The notes beneath the pieces were generated by a model that saw only the letters and a program-made list of their open reading frames with translations, ran no database searches and was not told the origin of the DNA. From an uncultured Anaerolineae bacterium (lineage in GTDB: Bacteria; Chloroflexota; Anaerolineae; CG2-30-64-16): a stretch of DNA of 64,000 nucleotides. Of this stretch, positions 9,447-19,749 are shown in pieces; the stretch's first letter is position 1; the number at the start of each line of letters is the position of its first letter. The position numbers and the translations under genes were made by a program. Location: NCBI GenBank assembly GCA_937124585.1, contig CAKZKT010000055.1, positions 53,758 to 117,757 on the forward strand, in the 5' to 3' direction.

Positions 9447-11037
9447 GCGCGCCCTCCCTCTGGCCCGGCCGGGCCGCAGCAGGGGTCACCCCTGCCATCA
9501 ACAGGCCCAATTGCTCGCGCGTGGCGGTCCTGGCATCCACGGTCGCGAGGATATGGCCTTTGTACATGACAGCGATGCGATCGGAAAGGCTCATAATTTC
9601 GTCCAATTCGGCACTGATGAGCAGGACGGCCGCGCCGGCATCGCGCGCCTCGACGATGCGCCGATGGATGAATTCGATGCTGCCGACGTCGAGGCCGCGC
9701 GTGGGTTGGCTGGCGATCAGCAGCGGCGCGCCGTTCTGCGCGCCATGGCGCTCGCTCAGGCGCGAAAGCTCGCGTGCCATGATGACTTTTTGCTGGTTGC
9801 CGCCGGAAAGCGCGCCGGCCGTGGTCTCGATGCCTGGCGTCCGGATGTCGAAGATGCGCACCAGTTCCGAGGCCTGGCGGGCAATGACTGCGTAATCCAG
9901 TTCGATCCCGTGCGCGTTGGGCAGACGATAATAGGTGCAGAGGACGATGTTGTCGCGCACCGGGAAGGAGAGCACCAGGCCGTGCTTGTGGCGGTCTTCG
10001 GGCACGTGGCCCATGCCCGCCTCGACGAGCTGACGCGGGGTGGCGTGGGTGGTGTCGTGGCCGTTGAGCAGGATTTTCCCACCGGCCACGCGGCGCAGGC
10101 CCGTCAGTGCCTCGGTGAGCTCGGTCTGGCCGTTGCCCTGCACGCCGGCCAGCCCCAAGATCTCGCCCGAGCGGATTTCCAGCGAGACGCCATCCACGGC
10201 CACGTGCCGACGATCATCCAGCACCCGCACCCCTTCGACCTGCAACACGGCCAGGCCGGGCCGGGCCGGCGCCTTGTCTATCGCCAGGATCACTTTGCGA
10301 CCCACCATCATTTCGGCCAACAGTTCGCGCGTGGCCTGAGCCGGCTTGAGCGAGCCCACCATCGCGCCGCCGCGCATGACGCTGATGGTGTCGGCGACGG
10401 CGAAAACCTCCCGCAGTTTGTGGGTAATGAAGACGATGGATTTGCCCTGCTTCACCATGCCGCGCATGATGACGAACAGTTCATCGGCTTCCTGCGGCGT
10501 GAGCACGGCCGTCGGTTCGTCCAGGATTAAGATGTCTGCGTCGCGGTAGAGCGCCTTAATGATCTCCACCCGCTGCTGTGCGCCGACCGGCAGGTCGCCG
10601 ACGATCGCGTCGGGATCCACGGCCAGGCCGTATTGACGGCTCAGCTCGCGGATGCGCGCGGCCGCGCTGCGCCGATCGAGCATTGCCAGTCGGCCCAGCA
10701 TGCGCGTCGCGCTGACCAGCGATTCCTGGCCCAGCATGATGTTTTCGGTGACGGTGAGGGGCGGCACGAGCATGAAATGCTGGTGAACCATGCCGATGCC
10801 ACGGGCGATGGCCTCGTGCGGGTTGCTGATTTTGACCAGCTCGCCTTTCACCCAAACCTGCCCCTCATCTGGCTGGTACAGGCCGTAGAGGATGTTCATC
10901 AAGGTGGATTTGCCCGCGCCGTTTTCGCCGAGCAAGGCGTGGATTTCTCCCTGTTGCAGGGTGAAATCCACGTGGTCGTTGGCGAGTACGCCCGGAAAAC
11001 GTTTCGTGATCCCGATGGCTTGCAAAGCCGGAGGCAT
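9439..11037 (-). CDS. BMP/nucleoside ABC transporter ATP-binding protein, duplicated (YufO/NupO-like)
   Basis: Two ABC domains: [18 protein letters not shown] plus [31 protein letters not shown]. Confidence 0.94.
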   Translation of the reverse strand: MPPALQAIGITKRFPGVLANDHVDFTLQQGEIHALLGENGAGKSTLMNILYGLYQPDEGQVWVKGELVKISNPHEAIARGIGMVHQHFMLVPPLTVTENIMLGQESLVSATRMLGRLAMLDRRSAAARIRELSRQYGLAVDPDAIVGDLPVGAQQRVEIIKALYRDADILILDEPTAVLTPQEADELFVIMRGMVKQGKSIVFITHKLREVFAVADTISVMRGGAMVGSLKPAQATRELLAEMMVGRKVILAIDKAPARPGLAVLQVEGVRVLDDRRHVAVDGVSLEIRSGEILGLAGVQGNGQTELTEALTGLRRVAGGKILLNGHDTTHATPRQLVEAGMGHVPEDRHKHGLVLSFPVRDNIVLCTYYRLPNAHGIELDYAVIARQASELVRIFDIRTPGIETTAGALSGGNQQKVIMARELSRLSERHGAQNGAPLLIASQPTRGLDVGSIEFIHRRIVEARDAGAAVLLISAELDEIMSLSDRIAVMYKGHILATVDARTATREQLGLLMAGVTPAAARPGQREGAHD

Positions 11038-11254
11038 GGCCCCTCCTAATCACAGCAAAGGGTGCTGCACTCCTGAGCGGAACACAGCACCCTTTGTCTC
11101 GTCATGGCAATTTGACGGCGATGCGCATCCTGTCCGGCATCCGCTGCTTTCGACGCGTCGCCCCGTCAGCTCTCGCATGATCTTGGAGCATCGGCGCATC
11201 CACAGCCCGCTCTGCTACACTGCTCGCTTTCGTTCAGGATGCCCCGCAATACAC

Positions 11255-12313
11255 CTATGGCTTATAGCCGGTCGCCAGCTTGCCGCTCTTCAGCTCCTCG
11301 GTGGCCTGTTTGATCTTGTCCTTTACCGACTGCGGGATCTTGCTGTCCCAGTCATGGAAGGGCGCCAGACCAACGCCGTCGTTCTGCAGGTTGGCGGTGA
11401 AGACGCCCGCTTTGTCGGTGTTGTTGTTGACGGCCTTCAGATATTCGTAGACGGCGGCGTCCACGTTCTTGGCCGCGCTGCTCAACAGGGCATCTTTGAC
11501 CTCGGGATAGGTCAGATACTGATCTACGTCCACCCCGATCGCCATCAGGCCCTTTTCCTTGGCAGCCAGCAGACCACCGTTGCCAGTGTTGCCGCCGACG
11601 CCGAAGACCACATCACACCCCTGGCCGATCATGCTCTGGCCGGTCTCCTTGCCCTTTGGCGTATCTACGAAGGAGGGGATGTAGACATTCAGGGTTTTCA
11701 CGTCGGGCTTGATCCACTTGGCGCCGTTCTGATAGCCGACCACGAAGCGCACCACCGGCGGGATCTCCATGCCGGCCACCGAGCAGATGGTGCCGGTCTT
11801 GGTCATGCCGCCCGCCAGCACGCCGGCCAGGAAACCGACCTGATCTTCCTGGAACATCAGGCTGGTGACGTTCTTCAGGCCGCCGTCATCATAGCAGTTC
11901 TTGACCGTTTCAGGACAGATCTGGGAGTCCTTGGTCGGCCAGTAATCGTAGTCAATGATCGCGAACTTGATGTTCGGATATTGTTTGGCTTTGATGGCCG
12001 TGGCGTCGCCCATCATAAAGCCAACGGTGACGATCACGTCGTATTTCTCGGTGGCGAACTGGTCAATGTTCTTTTCGTAGTCCGTGGGCTGCTTGGACTC
12101 GATGAACTTGGCCTCCCAGCCGAATTCCTTGACGGCCTTTTGCACGCCGGCCCAGGCCGACTGGTTGAACGACTTATCGTTTACGCCGCCCACATCGGTC
12201 ACCAGACCGATCTTCTTCTTGGCACTTGTGCCGCCGCCCGGCGCGGCACAAGCAGCAACCACCAGAGACACGAGAACCAACAGCGTCAAGACGATGAGGA
12301 AACGGTTGCGCAT
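11255..12313 (-). CDS. BMP family ABC transporter substrate-binding lipoprotein
   Basis: Lipobox VVAACAAPG; IGLVTDVGGVNDKSFNQSAWAGVQKA typical of BmpA/Med. Confidence 0.95.
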   Translation of the reverse strand: MRNRFLIVLTLLVLVSLVVAACAAPGGGTSAKKKIGLVTDVGGVNDKSFNQSAWAGVQKAVKEFGWEAKFIESKQPTDYEKNIDQFATEKYDVIVTVGFMMGDATAIKAKQYPNIKFAIIDYDYWPTKDSQICPETVKNCYDDGGLKNVTSLMFQEDQVGFLAGVLAGGMTKTGTICSVAGMEIPPVVRFVVGYQNGAKWIKPDVKTLNVYIPSFVDTPKGKETGQSMIGQGCDVVFGVGGNTGNGGLLAAKEKGLMAIGVDVDQYLTYPEVKDALLSSAAKNVDAAVYEYLKAVNNNTDKAGVFTANLQNDGVGLAPFHDWDSKIPQSVKDKIKQATEELKSGKLATGYKP

Positions 12314-12536
12314 GTCTGGACCCTCCTCGAATGGATAGAAATCTGGGCGAGAAGTAAAGGGACAGGTGCATCTTGTTCAAAGGATCGGCGGATACGTCTG
12401 GATGCTCGCCCTTGACCACCAGCGCATTCGCCGGCTGTCCAGCCACCACCTCGCTTTCCACCGGGAATCAAGCCCATCGGCGCTCAGCTCGGCGCGGGAC
12501 CCGGAGCACAGATGAGACCACTGCTATTATGGTTGC

Positions 12537-12565
12537 ATTATACCGCAGGCATCGATGCCCTGCAA
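12537..12565 (-). promoter_or_regulatory. Sigma70-like promoter for the BMP operon
   Basis: Minus strand TTGCAG-N17-TATAAT, about 220 nt upstream of the bmpA-like ATG. Confidence 0.65.
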
Positions 12566-12701
12566 AATCGGATTTGCCCCCAGGCAATCGAATGCGCTCC
12601 TTGTAACTTTTGCCCACCCCAGGCATCGAAGGAAAGGGATGCGGCGATGGGGGAAACCCACAGGGAGCTGTGTTCAAGTTACTGTGCGAGGAGGAAATCC
12701 G

Positions 12702-13343
12702 ATGGCATTGTTGAACGAAGCGATCCGCAAGGAAGTGCGGGCTGCGTTGGCAGATTTGAAGCACCCTGTCGTGTTGAAGGTCTTCACGCAGGCATTTGAA
12801 TGCATGTACTGCAAAGAAACGCGCGAGCTGGTCGAAGAGGTAGCGGCCCTTTCCGACAAGGTTTCGGTCGAAGTCTATGATTTCGTCAAGGATAGCGACG
12901 TCGCTCAGCAGTACGGCATTGATAAGATCCCGGCTGTCGCGGTCGTCGGCCAGCGGGACTACGGCGTACGACTCTACGGCATTCCGGCCGGCTATGAGTT
13001 CGGCACGCTGATCGAAGACATCCGGCTGGTCTCGGCGGGCGAATCGGGCTTGTCGCCGGAGACGCGTGCCACTGTGGCCAAACTCACCCGACCGATTCGC
13101 ATTCAGGTGTTCATCACGCCGACCTGTCCGTATTGCCCGCGCGCGGTCATTCTGGCGCACCAGCTGGCCGTCGAGAGTGATCTGATCACGGCCGACATGG
13201 TGGAGGTGACCGAATTCCCGCATCTGGGGCAGAAGTACGACGTCATGGGTGTGCCGCGCACCGTGATTGACGAGACGGTCCACATCGAGGGCGCGGTGCC
13301 AGAGCCGTGGCTGATGCAGGAATTCGCGAAGGTGCTGAAATAG
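12702..13343 (+). CDS. Thioredoxin-family two-domain glutaredoxin-like protein (protein disulfide oxidoreductase type)
   Basis: Two redox motifs CMYC and CPYC in a tandem Trx-fold protein; RBS gaggagg before ATG. Confidence 0.9.
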   Translation: MALLNEAIRKEVRAALADLKHPVVLKVFTQAFECMYCKETRELVEEVAALSDKVSVEVYDFVKDSDVAQQYGIDKIPAVAVVGQRDYGVRLYGIPAGYEFGTLIEDIRLVSAGESGLSPETRATVAKLTRPIRIQVFITPTCPYCPRAVILAHQLAVESDLITADMVEVTEFPHLGQKYDVMGVPRTVIDETVHIEGAVPEPWLMQEFAKVLK

Positions 13344-13351
13344 GAGTAGAA

Positions 13352-13389
13352 TCCGCGGCGGGCCGGTCTCCGACCGTGCCCGCCGCGGA
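13352..13389. terminator. GC-rich hairpin downstream of the PDO-like gene
   Basis: tccgcggcgggccggtc-tcc-gaccgtgcccgccgcgga, near-perfect inverted repeat just after the stop codon. Confidence 0.6.
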
Positions 13390-13444
13390 CAACCACCCTC
13401 GTTGCGCGAATTGGTCTCCGCCGCGCCCGTCACGCCGCGCCCGC

Positions 13445-13473
13445 TTGACGCGATCACCAGATTGCGCTATATT
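13445..13473 (+). promoter_or_regulatory. Sigma70-like promoter for citrate synthase
   Basis: TTGACG-N17-TATATT, 49 nt upstream of the ATG. Confidence 0.7.
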
Positions 13474-13521
13474 CGTGTCGTAATTAGTCTTTCCATGGCC
13501 TGCTGAAGACAGGAGGACTTG

Positions 13522-14676
13522 ATGAGCAAACCGGAAACCGGACAATCGGCCGCCAAAGGGCTGGCGGGCATTGTGGTCGGCGACACGAGCGTCAGCTACG
13601 TAGATGGCACCCAGGGCATCCTGGAATACCGGGGATACGATATCCGCGTCCTGGCCGAGCACAGCACATTCGAGGAAGTGGCCTACTTGCTGTGGAACGG
13701 CCGGTTGCCCACCATGCGCGAGCTGGACGAGATGAAGGCCCAGGCGCGCGCCTGTCGTTACCTGCCCCCGGAGATCATCTCGCTGCTGCGCAACATGCCC
13801 AAGAACGCCGATCCGATGGCCGTCATGCGCTCCGCTGTCTCGGTGCTGGCCCATTATGATCCCGAATCGGAAGAAAACACCCCTCTTGCGCATCAACACA
13901 AAGCCTGCCGTCTGCTGGGCCAGATATCGGGCGTGGTGGCTGCCTACGAGCGCATCCGTTGCGGCGAAGAGCCGATCAAGCCGCGCATGGACCTCGATCA
14001 CGCGGCGAACTTCCTCTGGATGCTCACCGGCGAGGACCCGGAACCACTGGCCGCCAAGGCGCTTGACCAGTATCTGCTCCTGTTGGCCGAACATGAACTG
14101 AACGCCTCCACCTTCACGGCGCGCGTAATCGCATCCACCGGTTCCGAGCTGCATTCGGCGATCACCGGCGCGCTGGGCGCGCTGAAGGGCCCGGCGCATG
14201 GCGCGGCCGTGCAGGAGGCCATGGTGCAATTCCTGGAGATCGGCTCATCTGCCAACGTCGAGGCATGGTTCCGGAAAGCGCGCGCAGAAGGCCGCCGGAT
14301 CATGGGAATCGGCCATCGCGTCTACAAAGTGCGCGATCCGCGCGCAGAGCCGCTGATGAAGAACGTCGAGATGATGGTGAACGCTACCGGCGACCGGCAG
14401 TGGTTCGACATCGCCCGCCAGCTCGAAGAGGTGGCGACGCAGGATCCGTACTTCCGCGAGCGCAATCTGAGCGCCAACGTGGACTTCTACTCGGCGCCGC
14501 TGCTTTACTCCATCGGCATTCCCGTGGATGCCTTCACCTGCATGTTCGCGATGAGCCGCATCGTCGGCTGGACCGCTCACGTTTACGAGCAACAGTCGGA
14601 CAACCGTCTCATCCGGCCCCTGGGCAACTACATCGGCCAGCACCAGCTGCCCTGGGTGCCGCTGGAACAACGATAG
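13522..14676 (+). CDS. Citrate synthase
   Basis: GDTSVSYVDGTQGILEYRGYDI; IMGIGHRVYKVRDPRA; SD aggagg. Confidence 0.95.
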   Translation: MSKPETGQSAAKGLAGIVVGDTSVSYVDGTQGILEYRGYDIRVLAEHSTFEEVAYLLWNGRLPTMRELDEMKAQARACRYLPPEIISLLRNMPKNADPMAVMRSAVSVLAHYDPESEENTPLAHQHKACRLLGQISGVVAAYERIRCGEEPIKPRMDLDHAANFLWMLTGEDPEPLAAKALDQYLLLLAEHELNASTFTARVIASTGSELHSAITGALGALKGPAHGAAVQEAMVQFLEIGSSANVEAWFRKARAEGRRIMGIGHRVYKVRDPRAEPLMKNVEMMVNATGDRQWFDIARQLEEVATQDPYFRERNLSANVDFYSAPLLYSIGIPVDAFTCMFAMSRIVGWTAHVYEQQSDNRLIRPLGNYIGQHQLPWVPLEQR

Positions 14677-14692
14677 TAGAGAGCGATAGCAC

Positions 14693-14734
14693 ACAACAGG
14701 CCGGACGTCTCTGCGAGGACAGCCGGCCTGTTGT
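14693..14734. terminator. Hairpin between convergent genes (bidirectional terminator candidate)
   Basis: acaacaggccgg (14693-14704) / ccggcctgttgt (14723-14734), perfect 12-bp arms. Confidence 0.65.
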
Positions 14735-14752
14735 CCATGTGGTGACCGGAGA

Positions 14753-16261
14753 TCAGCGCGCCAGCTGCGGTACGATCGCGGCAAACAGCCCGTAGAGCGC
14801 CAGCAGCGGCAGGATGCCGAACGGCGCGGCAAACATCAGGAGCGGCAGTGCCGGCAACGGCCGACGCCAAAACCGTTCGGCCACCATCGGCCCATAGTCG
14901 GCTTTGGCCATCCCCCACGCCATCACCAGCGTCAGCGCCAGCGGCCATTTGGGCAGGCCCGTGCGGCTGATCACCCCCCACAACGCCAACGCGACTGCGA
15001 AAATTCCCAGGGCCGCCGCCAGATAGCGGCCTGCTCGCGGCGTGGTCGCCGTCTCCCAGCCTGCGGCAAACGCCAGCGCCAGCGGAATCAGCGCAGTGAA
15101 CAGGTAGCGCCCCTGGTGCTGTACGAACTGCACGTTGTACCAGGCGTAAGCGACGAAGGTGAGCAGGGTGGAGCAGAGCAGAAAGATGGCGACGCGCCGG
15201 CGTGAAGCTTCGCACGTCGAATGTGAAGCGGCCAGGATCAGCCCGCCGGCCGCCACGCCGCTCAGGAGGACGGTCAGAAAATAGACGCGGCTGTCCATGA
15301 ACACGCCCAGCCAGCCGAACACGCCCCAGAAGCTCTTGTAGGTGAACTCGATCGCCCGGCGGCCATAGGCGGCCCAGCCGAATCGGGCCAGAAACTCCTC
15401 CGTGCGCATCTGGCCGACGACGATCTGATCGTGGCGGATCAAACCGAGAAAGTCGGGCCAGCCGTACATGGTCAGGTTGCGCGCGAACCAGGGCAGCCCG
15501 ATCACCAGCAGCGGCACGATCACCGACAGGGTCTCCCGACCGATGCGGCGCCAATCGGCCCGCTCTCGCCGCCAGCGCCACAGCAGCACCCCGGCAACCA
15601 GCGGCAGCGCGATGTAGGCGGTTGTTTTGGTCGCCAGGATCAGCCCCAGCAGCACCCCCACGGCGAACACACTGCGGTCTGCTCGACGCGCCTGTCCGTT
15701 TGGGTGCAGCCATTCGACCATCAGATACAGCACAGCCGCGAACAGCAACTCGGCCAGCACATCGTTGCCCACCTGCGCCACGGTCGCCAGATGCTGTGGC
15801 AGGAACGCCACGAAGGCCGCCGTGCCCAGCGCCACCTGTGGGCGGCCCGGCATCGCCCGTCGTGCGATCGCATACGCCAGCAGCACCACGCCGGCACCCA
15901 ACAGCACCGATGTCAGCCGCAACGGCAGCAACGCGCCACCCGTCAGGCGATAGATGGGCGCCAGCAACCCGTAGTACAGAGGCGGCTGATGGAACTCGTA
16001 GCGGATCGGCTCGATGCTCAGCTCAGGCGGGAACTTGCGGCTCTTGATCTCCTCCAGATAGCCGTGTGGATAATCACCCATCTGCAACACCGGAAAACCG
16101 CCGGTCGTCGCCACAAAACGGACATAGTTGTAATGAGCCGGCTCGTCGGGCGCCTGCCAGGCCGGTGTGCGCACGGCGAAAAGGAACCCGAGCACAGCAT
16201 ACATGATCAGAATTGCCAGGAGCACGATGTGACGCGAGCGCATGATGCGACCTTTCTGCAC
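14753..16261 (-). CDS. Polytopic membrane protein, ArnT/GT39- or DUF2142-like glycosyltransferase
   Basis: FAVRTPAWQAPDEPAHYNYVRFVA N-terminal acidic motif followed by multiple TM helices. Confidence 0.75.
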   Translation of the reverse strand: MQKGRIMRSRHIVLLAILIMYAVLGFLFAVRTPAWQAPDEPAHYNYVRFVATTGGFPVLQMGDYPHGYLEEIKSRKFPPELSIEPIRYEFHQPPLYYGLLAPIYRLTGGALLPLRLTSVLLGAGVVLLAYAIARRAMPGRPQVALGTAAFVAFLPQHLATVAQVGNDVLAELLFAAVLYLMVEWLHPNGQARRADRSVFAVGVLLGLILATKTTAYIALPLVAGVLLWRWRRERADWRRIGRETLSVIVPLLVIGLPWFARNLTMYGWPDFLGLIRHDQIVVGQMRTEEFLARFGWAAYGRRAIEFTYKSFWGVFGWLGVFMDSRVYFLTVLLSGVAAGGLILAASHSTCEASRRRVAIFLLCSTLLTFVAYAWYNVQFVQHQGRYLFTALIPLALAFAAGWETATTPRAGRYLAAALGIFAVALALWGVISRTGLPKWPLALTLVMAWGMAKADYGPMVAERFWRRPLPALPLLMFAAPFGILPLLALYGLFAAIVPQLAR

Positions 16262-16270
16262 AAACGGGTT

Positions 16271-17251
16271 TCAGCATTCCTCGCCGAAGACGAACAGACT
16301 GCCGATAGACTGACGCGTGGAGTTCCGCCAGATCGCTTCCCCGAACACCGGCCCTACCGGCAGGATCGTCATGTGCGGCGGCCGCTCGGCCGGAGGCGGT
16401 ATCGTGTCGGTCGCGACGATCTCCTTGATCTGGGCGATGGCGGCGAGCCGCTGCAGCGCGTGATTGCTGAACAGGCCGTGCGTACACACGACGATGATCT
16501 CTTCCACCCCGCTGGCGATCAGATGCTGGCTCAGCTCGATGATCGAGCCGCCGGTCGCGATCTCGTCGTCGTAGACGATCGCCCGGCGATAGCCCTGCAC
16601 CTGTCGCTCGATTGAGGCACTGATGCGCACCTGCGTATCCGAGATGCGCGTCTTGTCGGCCGAAGCCACGGTGAGGCCGAGCTGCTGGGCCAGGCGAGTG
16701 GCCGAGCCGGCGCGGCCGAAGTCGGGCGCCACAACGATTGTATCGCGCGGGCTGAAGTTGTAGCGCTGCAGATGGGCCACGATGCGCCCGCGCGCCGTCA
16801 GGGGATCGCACGGGATGCCGAAGAAGCCATGCACCTGCGGCGAATGCAGCGTCATCGTCATCACATGCGTGGCACCGGCAGTCTGGATCAGGTCGGCGAT
16901 CAGCCGCGCCGTGATCGAGATGCGGGGAGCATCCTTCTTGTCCGAGCGTGCGTACGAGAAATAGGGGATGATGGCATGTACTTCGCGCGCCGCGGCGCCG
17001 CGCGCTGCATCGAGCATCATGAAGAGTTCCATCAAGTGATCGCTGACCGGCGGGGTCAACGACTGCACGATGAAGACTACACGGCCCCGTACGCTGGCCC
17101 CCAGTTGCACGTACAGGTTATCATTGCTGAAACGGCGCACACGGGTCGGCTCCAGCGGCACAGCGAGGTAGTCGGCGATGCTGGCAGCCAGGCTCGGATG
17201 CGAACGACCGCTGAAAAAACGCACATCGTTGGGATCGAGGGCGTGACACAT
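16271..17251 (-). CDS. prs: Ribose-phosphate pyrophosphokinase
   Basis: VRFFSGRSHPSLA, PYFSYARSDKKDAPRISITARLIADL, YDDEIATGGSIIE (PRPP site). Confidence 0.94.
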   Translation of the reverse strand: MCHALDPNDVRFFSGRSHPSLAASIADYLAVPLEPTRVRRFSNDNLYVQLGASVRGRVVFIVQSLTPPVSDHLMELFMMLDAARGAAAREVHAIIPYFSYARSDKKDAPRISITARLIADLIQTAGATHVMTMTLHSPQVHGFFGIPCDPLTARGRIVAHLQRYNFSPRDTIVVAPDFGRAGSATRLAQQLGLTVASADKTRISDTQVRISASIERQVQGYRRAIVYDDEIATGGSIIELSQHLIASGVEEIIVVCTHGLFSNHALQRLAAIAQIKEIVATDTIPPPAERPPHMTILPVGPVFGEAIWRNSTRQSIGSLFVFGEEC

Positions 17252-17319
17252 GGTCTCTCCGCTGAATACAGGATGGTGTGCGGACTTGAGCCCGCCACGT
17301 CAGACAGGCGGCTCGGCGC

Positions 17320-19698
17320 TCACTCTTTTTCGGGCAGCACTTCGCGGCCACGGCTGCCGCCCTGATCGGGGCCGATCACCCCATTGGCCTCGAGCTCGTC
17401 AATCAGCCGGGCGGCGCGCGAGTAGCCGATGCGCAGCCGCCGCTGCAGCAAAGAGACGCTGGCCCGGCCGGCTCGACGCACTTCGGCCACTGCCTGAGCG
17501 TACAGCTCATCCCGGCCTGCGGCGGCCTGTTCGGCTGCCGCGACTTCCTCCCACAGCGGCTGCTGGAGCACCTCCTGGCCGGGCAGCCAGGGAGGTTCCA
17601 GCGGTTCAGCCGTCGGTGCCGGCGGCGCGCCTGCACGATCCGCCGCGCTCGCTTCGGCGTGCGCGCTGGACTCGTCGGCGATCATGCTCGGATCGAGCGG
17701 CTCAAGTTCAGGCCCCAGGGTGCGCGCGCCCTTCCAGTAGCTCACCAGCCGCGCCGTCTCGCGGTCGGACACGAAGCAGCCTTGCAGGCGCTGGAGTTTG
17801 GACGCGTCCGGCGCCATGTAGAGCATGTCGCCCCGGCCCAGCAGTTGTTCGGCGCCGGGCGTGTCGAGGATGACCCGGCTGTCCACCTGCGAGGTGACGG
17901 CGAACGCGATGCGCGCCGGGAAGTTTGCCTTGATCAGGCCGGTGACCACGTCCACACTGGGGCGCTGCGTGGCGATCACCAGATGGATACCCACCGCGCG
18001 CGCCATCTGCGCGATGCGGCAGATATAGCGCTCGACTTCTTCCGGCGCCGAGAGCATCAGGTCGGCCAGCTCATCTATCAGGATGACGATGTAGGGCAGC
18101 ACCGGCTCTCCGCGCGTGGCCAGCTTGTCGTTGTACACTTCAATGTTGCGGCTGCCGGCCTTTGCCAGCAGTTTGTAGCGTCGCTCCATTTCGCGCGTGG
18201 CCCACTGCAATACCGGCACCGCCCGCTCTACGTCTACTACTACTGGCGCGATCAAATGGGGAATGCCGTTGTAGACCGTCAGCTCCACCCGTTTCGGGTC
18301 CAGCATCAGGAAGCGCAGGGTATCGGGCGTGTGGGTGAGGAGCAGCGCGGTGATGATGGCGTTGACGCATACCGATTTGCCGGAGCCGGTCGCGCCGGCG
18401 ATCAGCAGATGCGGCATGCGCGCCAGGTCGGCCACCACAGCCTGGCCCGACACATCGCGACCCAGCCCGAAGGTGAGCACGCCGTGATTGGCGGCGAATT
18501 CCTCCGATTCCATGACGCCGCGCAGCGAGACCATCGAGATCTGGACATTGGGCACCTCAACGCCCACCACATCGCGGCCGGGCACCGGCGCCTCGATGCG
18601 CAGCGGCGATGCCGCCAGCGCCAGCGACAGGTCGTTCGCCAGCGCTTGAATCTGCGAGACGCGCACTTTGACGCGAATCTCCTCGCCTTTGCGATCTTTG
18701 CGAATGATCACCCCTGGCCGCAGCCCAAATTGCGTGACTGCAGGCCCCTGGTTGGCCTCCACGACCTGCACGGGCACGCCGAAGCTCGCCAGCGTGTTCT
18801 CGATGATCTGGGCGCGTTTGCGCAGGTCTTCGCTCTGGATATCCTGCTCCGTGCTGTCTTCGAGGATCTCGGCGATGGCGGGCAGCCGCCAGCTCTGCCC
18901 GCTGCCGCCGATCACGCGCGGGGCAGGCGCGACCCCAGAGGCCGCGGCGGGCGCTGGGGCCATTGTGCCTCGGGACGTCATGGCCGGCTGGCGGGCCTCC
19001 GGCGTCGGCAACGGCGGCAACGAGGGCGGCGCGGCAGGCTGCCCGGCCGCAAGCCGTTCGCGCAGGCTGCGCCACCAGCGACGCCAGGCCGCGGTGCTCT
19101 CGCCGAGCGGCAACGGCGGATTCGGCCGCGTTCCTTCCGGCCCCGGCGTCACACCGTGCAGCCGGCGCCAGCTCTCCCGCAGCGCCTCTTCGACCTGGGC
19201 CAGGCTGATCCCGGTCAGGGCGAACAGAGAGGCCAGCAAGCTGAGCGCCAGGCCCGCCACAGCGGCCGGCCCGCCCAGGATCATGACCAGGCCCTGGCCG
19301 ATCAGATGGCCGAGCAGGCCGCCGCCCTGGCCGGAAAACGGGTCGGCGCTGCCGGCGAGGAAATAGGCGATGGCCGCACCGGTCGTGAACAGGCCGACGA
19401 GACCGAGCAGTCTCGGCAGGGTGAGGATGCGCTGGTCGCTGATCGCACGCAATGCCAGCCAGCCGCCCAGTGCAGCCAGCAGGATCGGCACAAACCATGC
19501 CATGATGCCGAACAGCGTGCGCATCGCGGCGATTATGGCTCCGGTCAGCCTGCCGTGATTGGCCGAAAGCATGCTCAGAAAAAGCAGCAAGGCGACCACC
19601 ACCAGAATGCTGCCCAGCAGTTCAGCGCGCAGGAATTGGCCCAGGTTGGGGCCGGGGCGGGGTTGCGGTTTGCCGCGTTTCGGAGATCGTTTCGCCAT
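17320..19698 (-). CDS. ftsK: FtsK/SpoIIIE DNA translocase
   Basis: N-terminal TM helices, PHLLIAGATGSGKSVCVNAII, VVTGLIKANFPARIAFAVTSQVDSRVILD, C-terminal winged-helix gamma domain. Confidence 0.95.
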   Translation of the reverse strand: MAKRSPKRGKPQPRPGPNLGQFLRAELLGSILVVVALLLFLSMLSANHGRLTGAIIAAMRTLFGIMAWFVPILLAALGGWLALRAISDQRILTLPRLLGLVGLFTTGAAIAYFLAGSADPFSGQGGGLLGHLIGQGLVMILGGPAAVAGLALSLLASLFALTGISLAQVEEALRESWRRLHGVTPGPEGTRPNPPLPLGESTAAWRRWWRSLRERLAAGQPAAPPSLPPLPTPEARQPAMTSRGTMAPAPAAASGVAPAPRVIGGSGQSWRLPAIAEILEDSTEQDIQSEDLRKRAQIIENTLASFGVPVQVVEANQGPAVTQFGLRPGVIIRKDRKGEEIRVKVRVSQIQALANDLSLALAASPLRIEAPVPGRDVVGVEVPNVQISMVSLRGVMESEEFAANHGVLTFGLGRDVSGQAVVADLARMPHLLIAGATGSGKSVCVNAIITALLLTHTPDTLRFLMLDPKRVELTVYNGIPHLIAPVVVDVERAVPVLQWATREMERRYKLLAKAGSRNIEVYNDKLATRGEPVLPYIVILIDELADLMLSAPEEVERYICRIAQMARAVGIHLVIATQRPSVDVVTGLIKANFPARIAFAVTSQVDSRVILDTPGAEQLLGRGDMLYMAPDASKLQRLQGCFVSDRETARLVSYWKGARTLGPELEPLDPSMIADESSAHAEASAADRAGAPPAPTAEPLEPPWLPGQEVLQQPLWEEVAAAEQAAAGRDELYAQAVAEVRRAGRASVSLLQRRLRIGYSRAARLIDELEANGVIGPDQGGSRGREVLPEKE

Positions 19699-19749
19699 GA
19701 TCACCCTCATCTGCTCGCGCAAATGTTCTATGGCGCCATTATACACCCA

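Noticed and set aside
12468-13457. 329-aa ORF antisense to the PDO-like gene
   Set aside because: The plus-strand protein has two redox motifs and a good RBS; the antisense ORF is a GC-rich shadow with no recognisable domain
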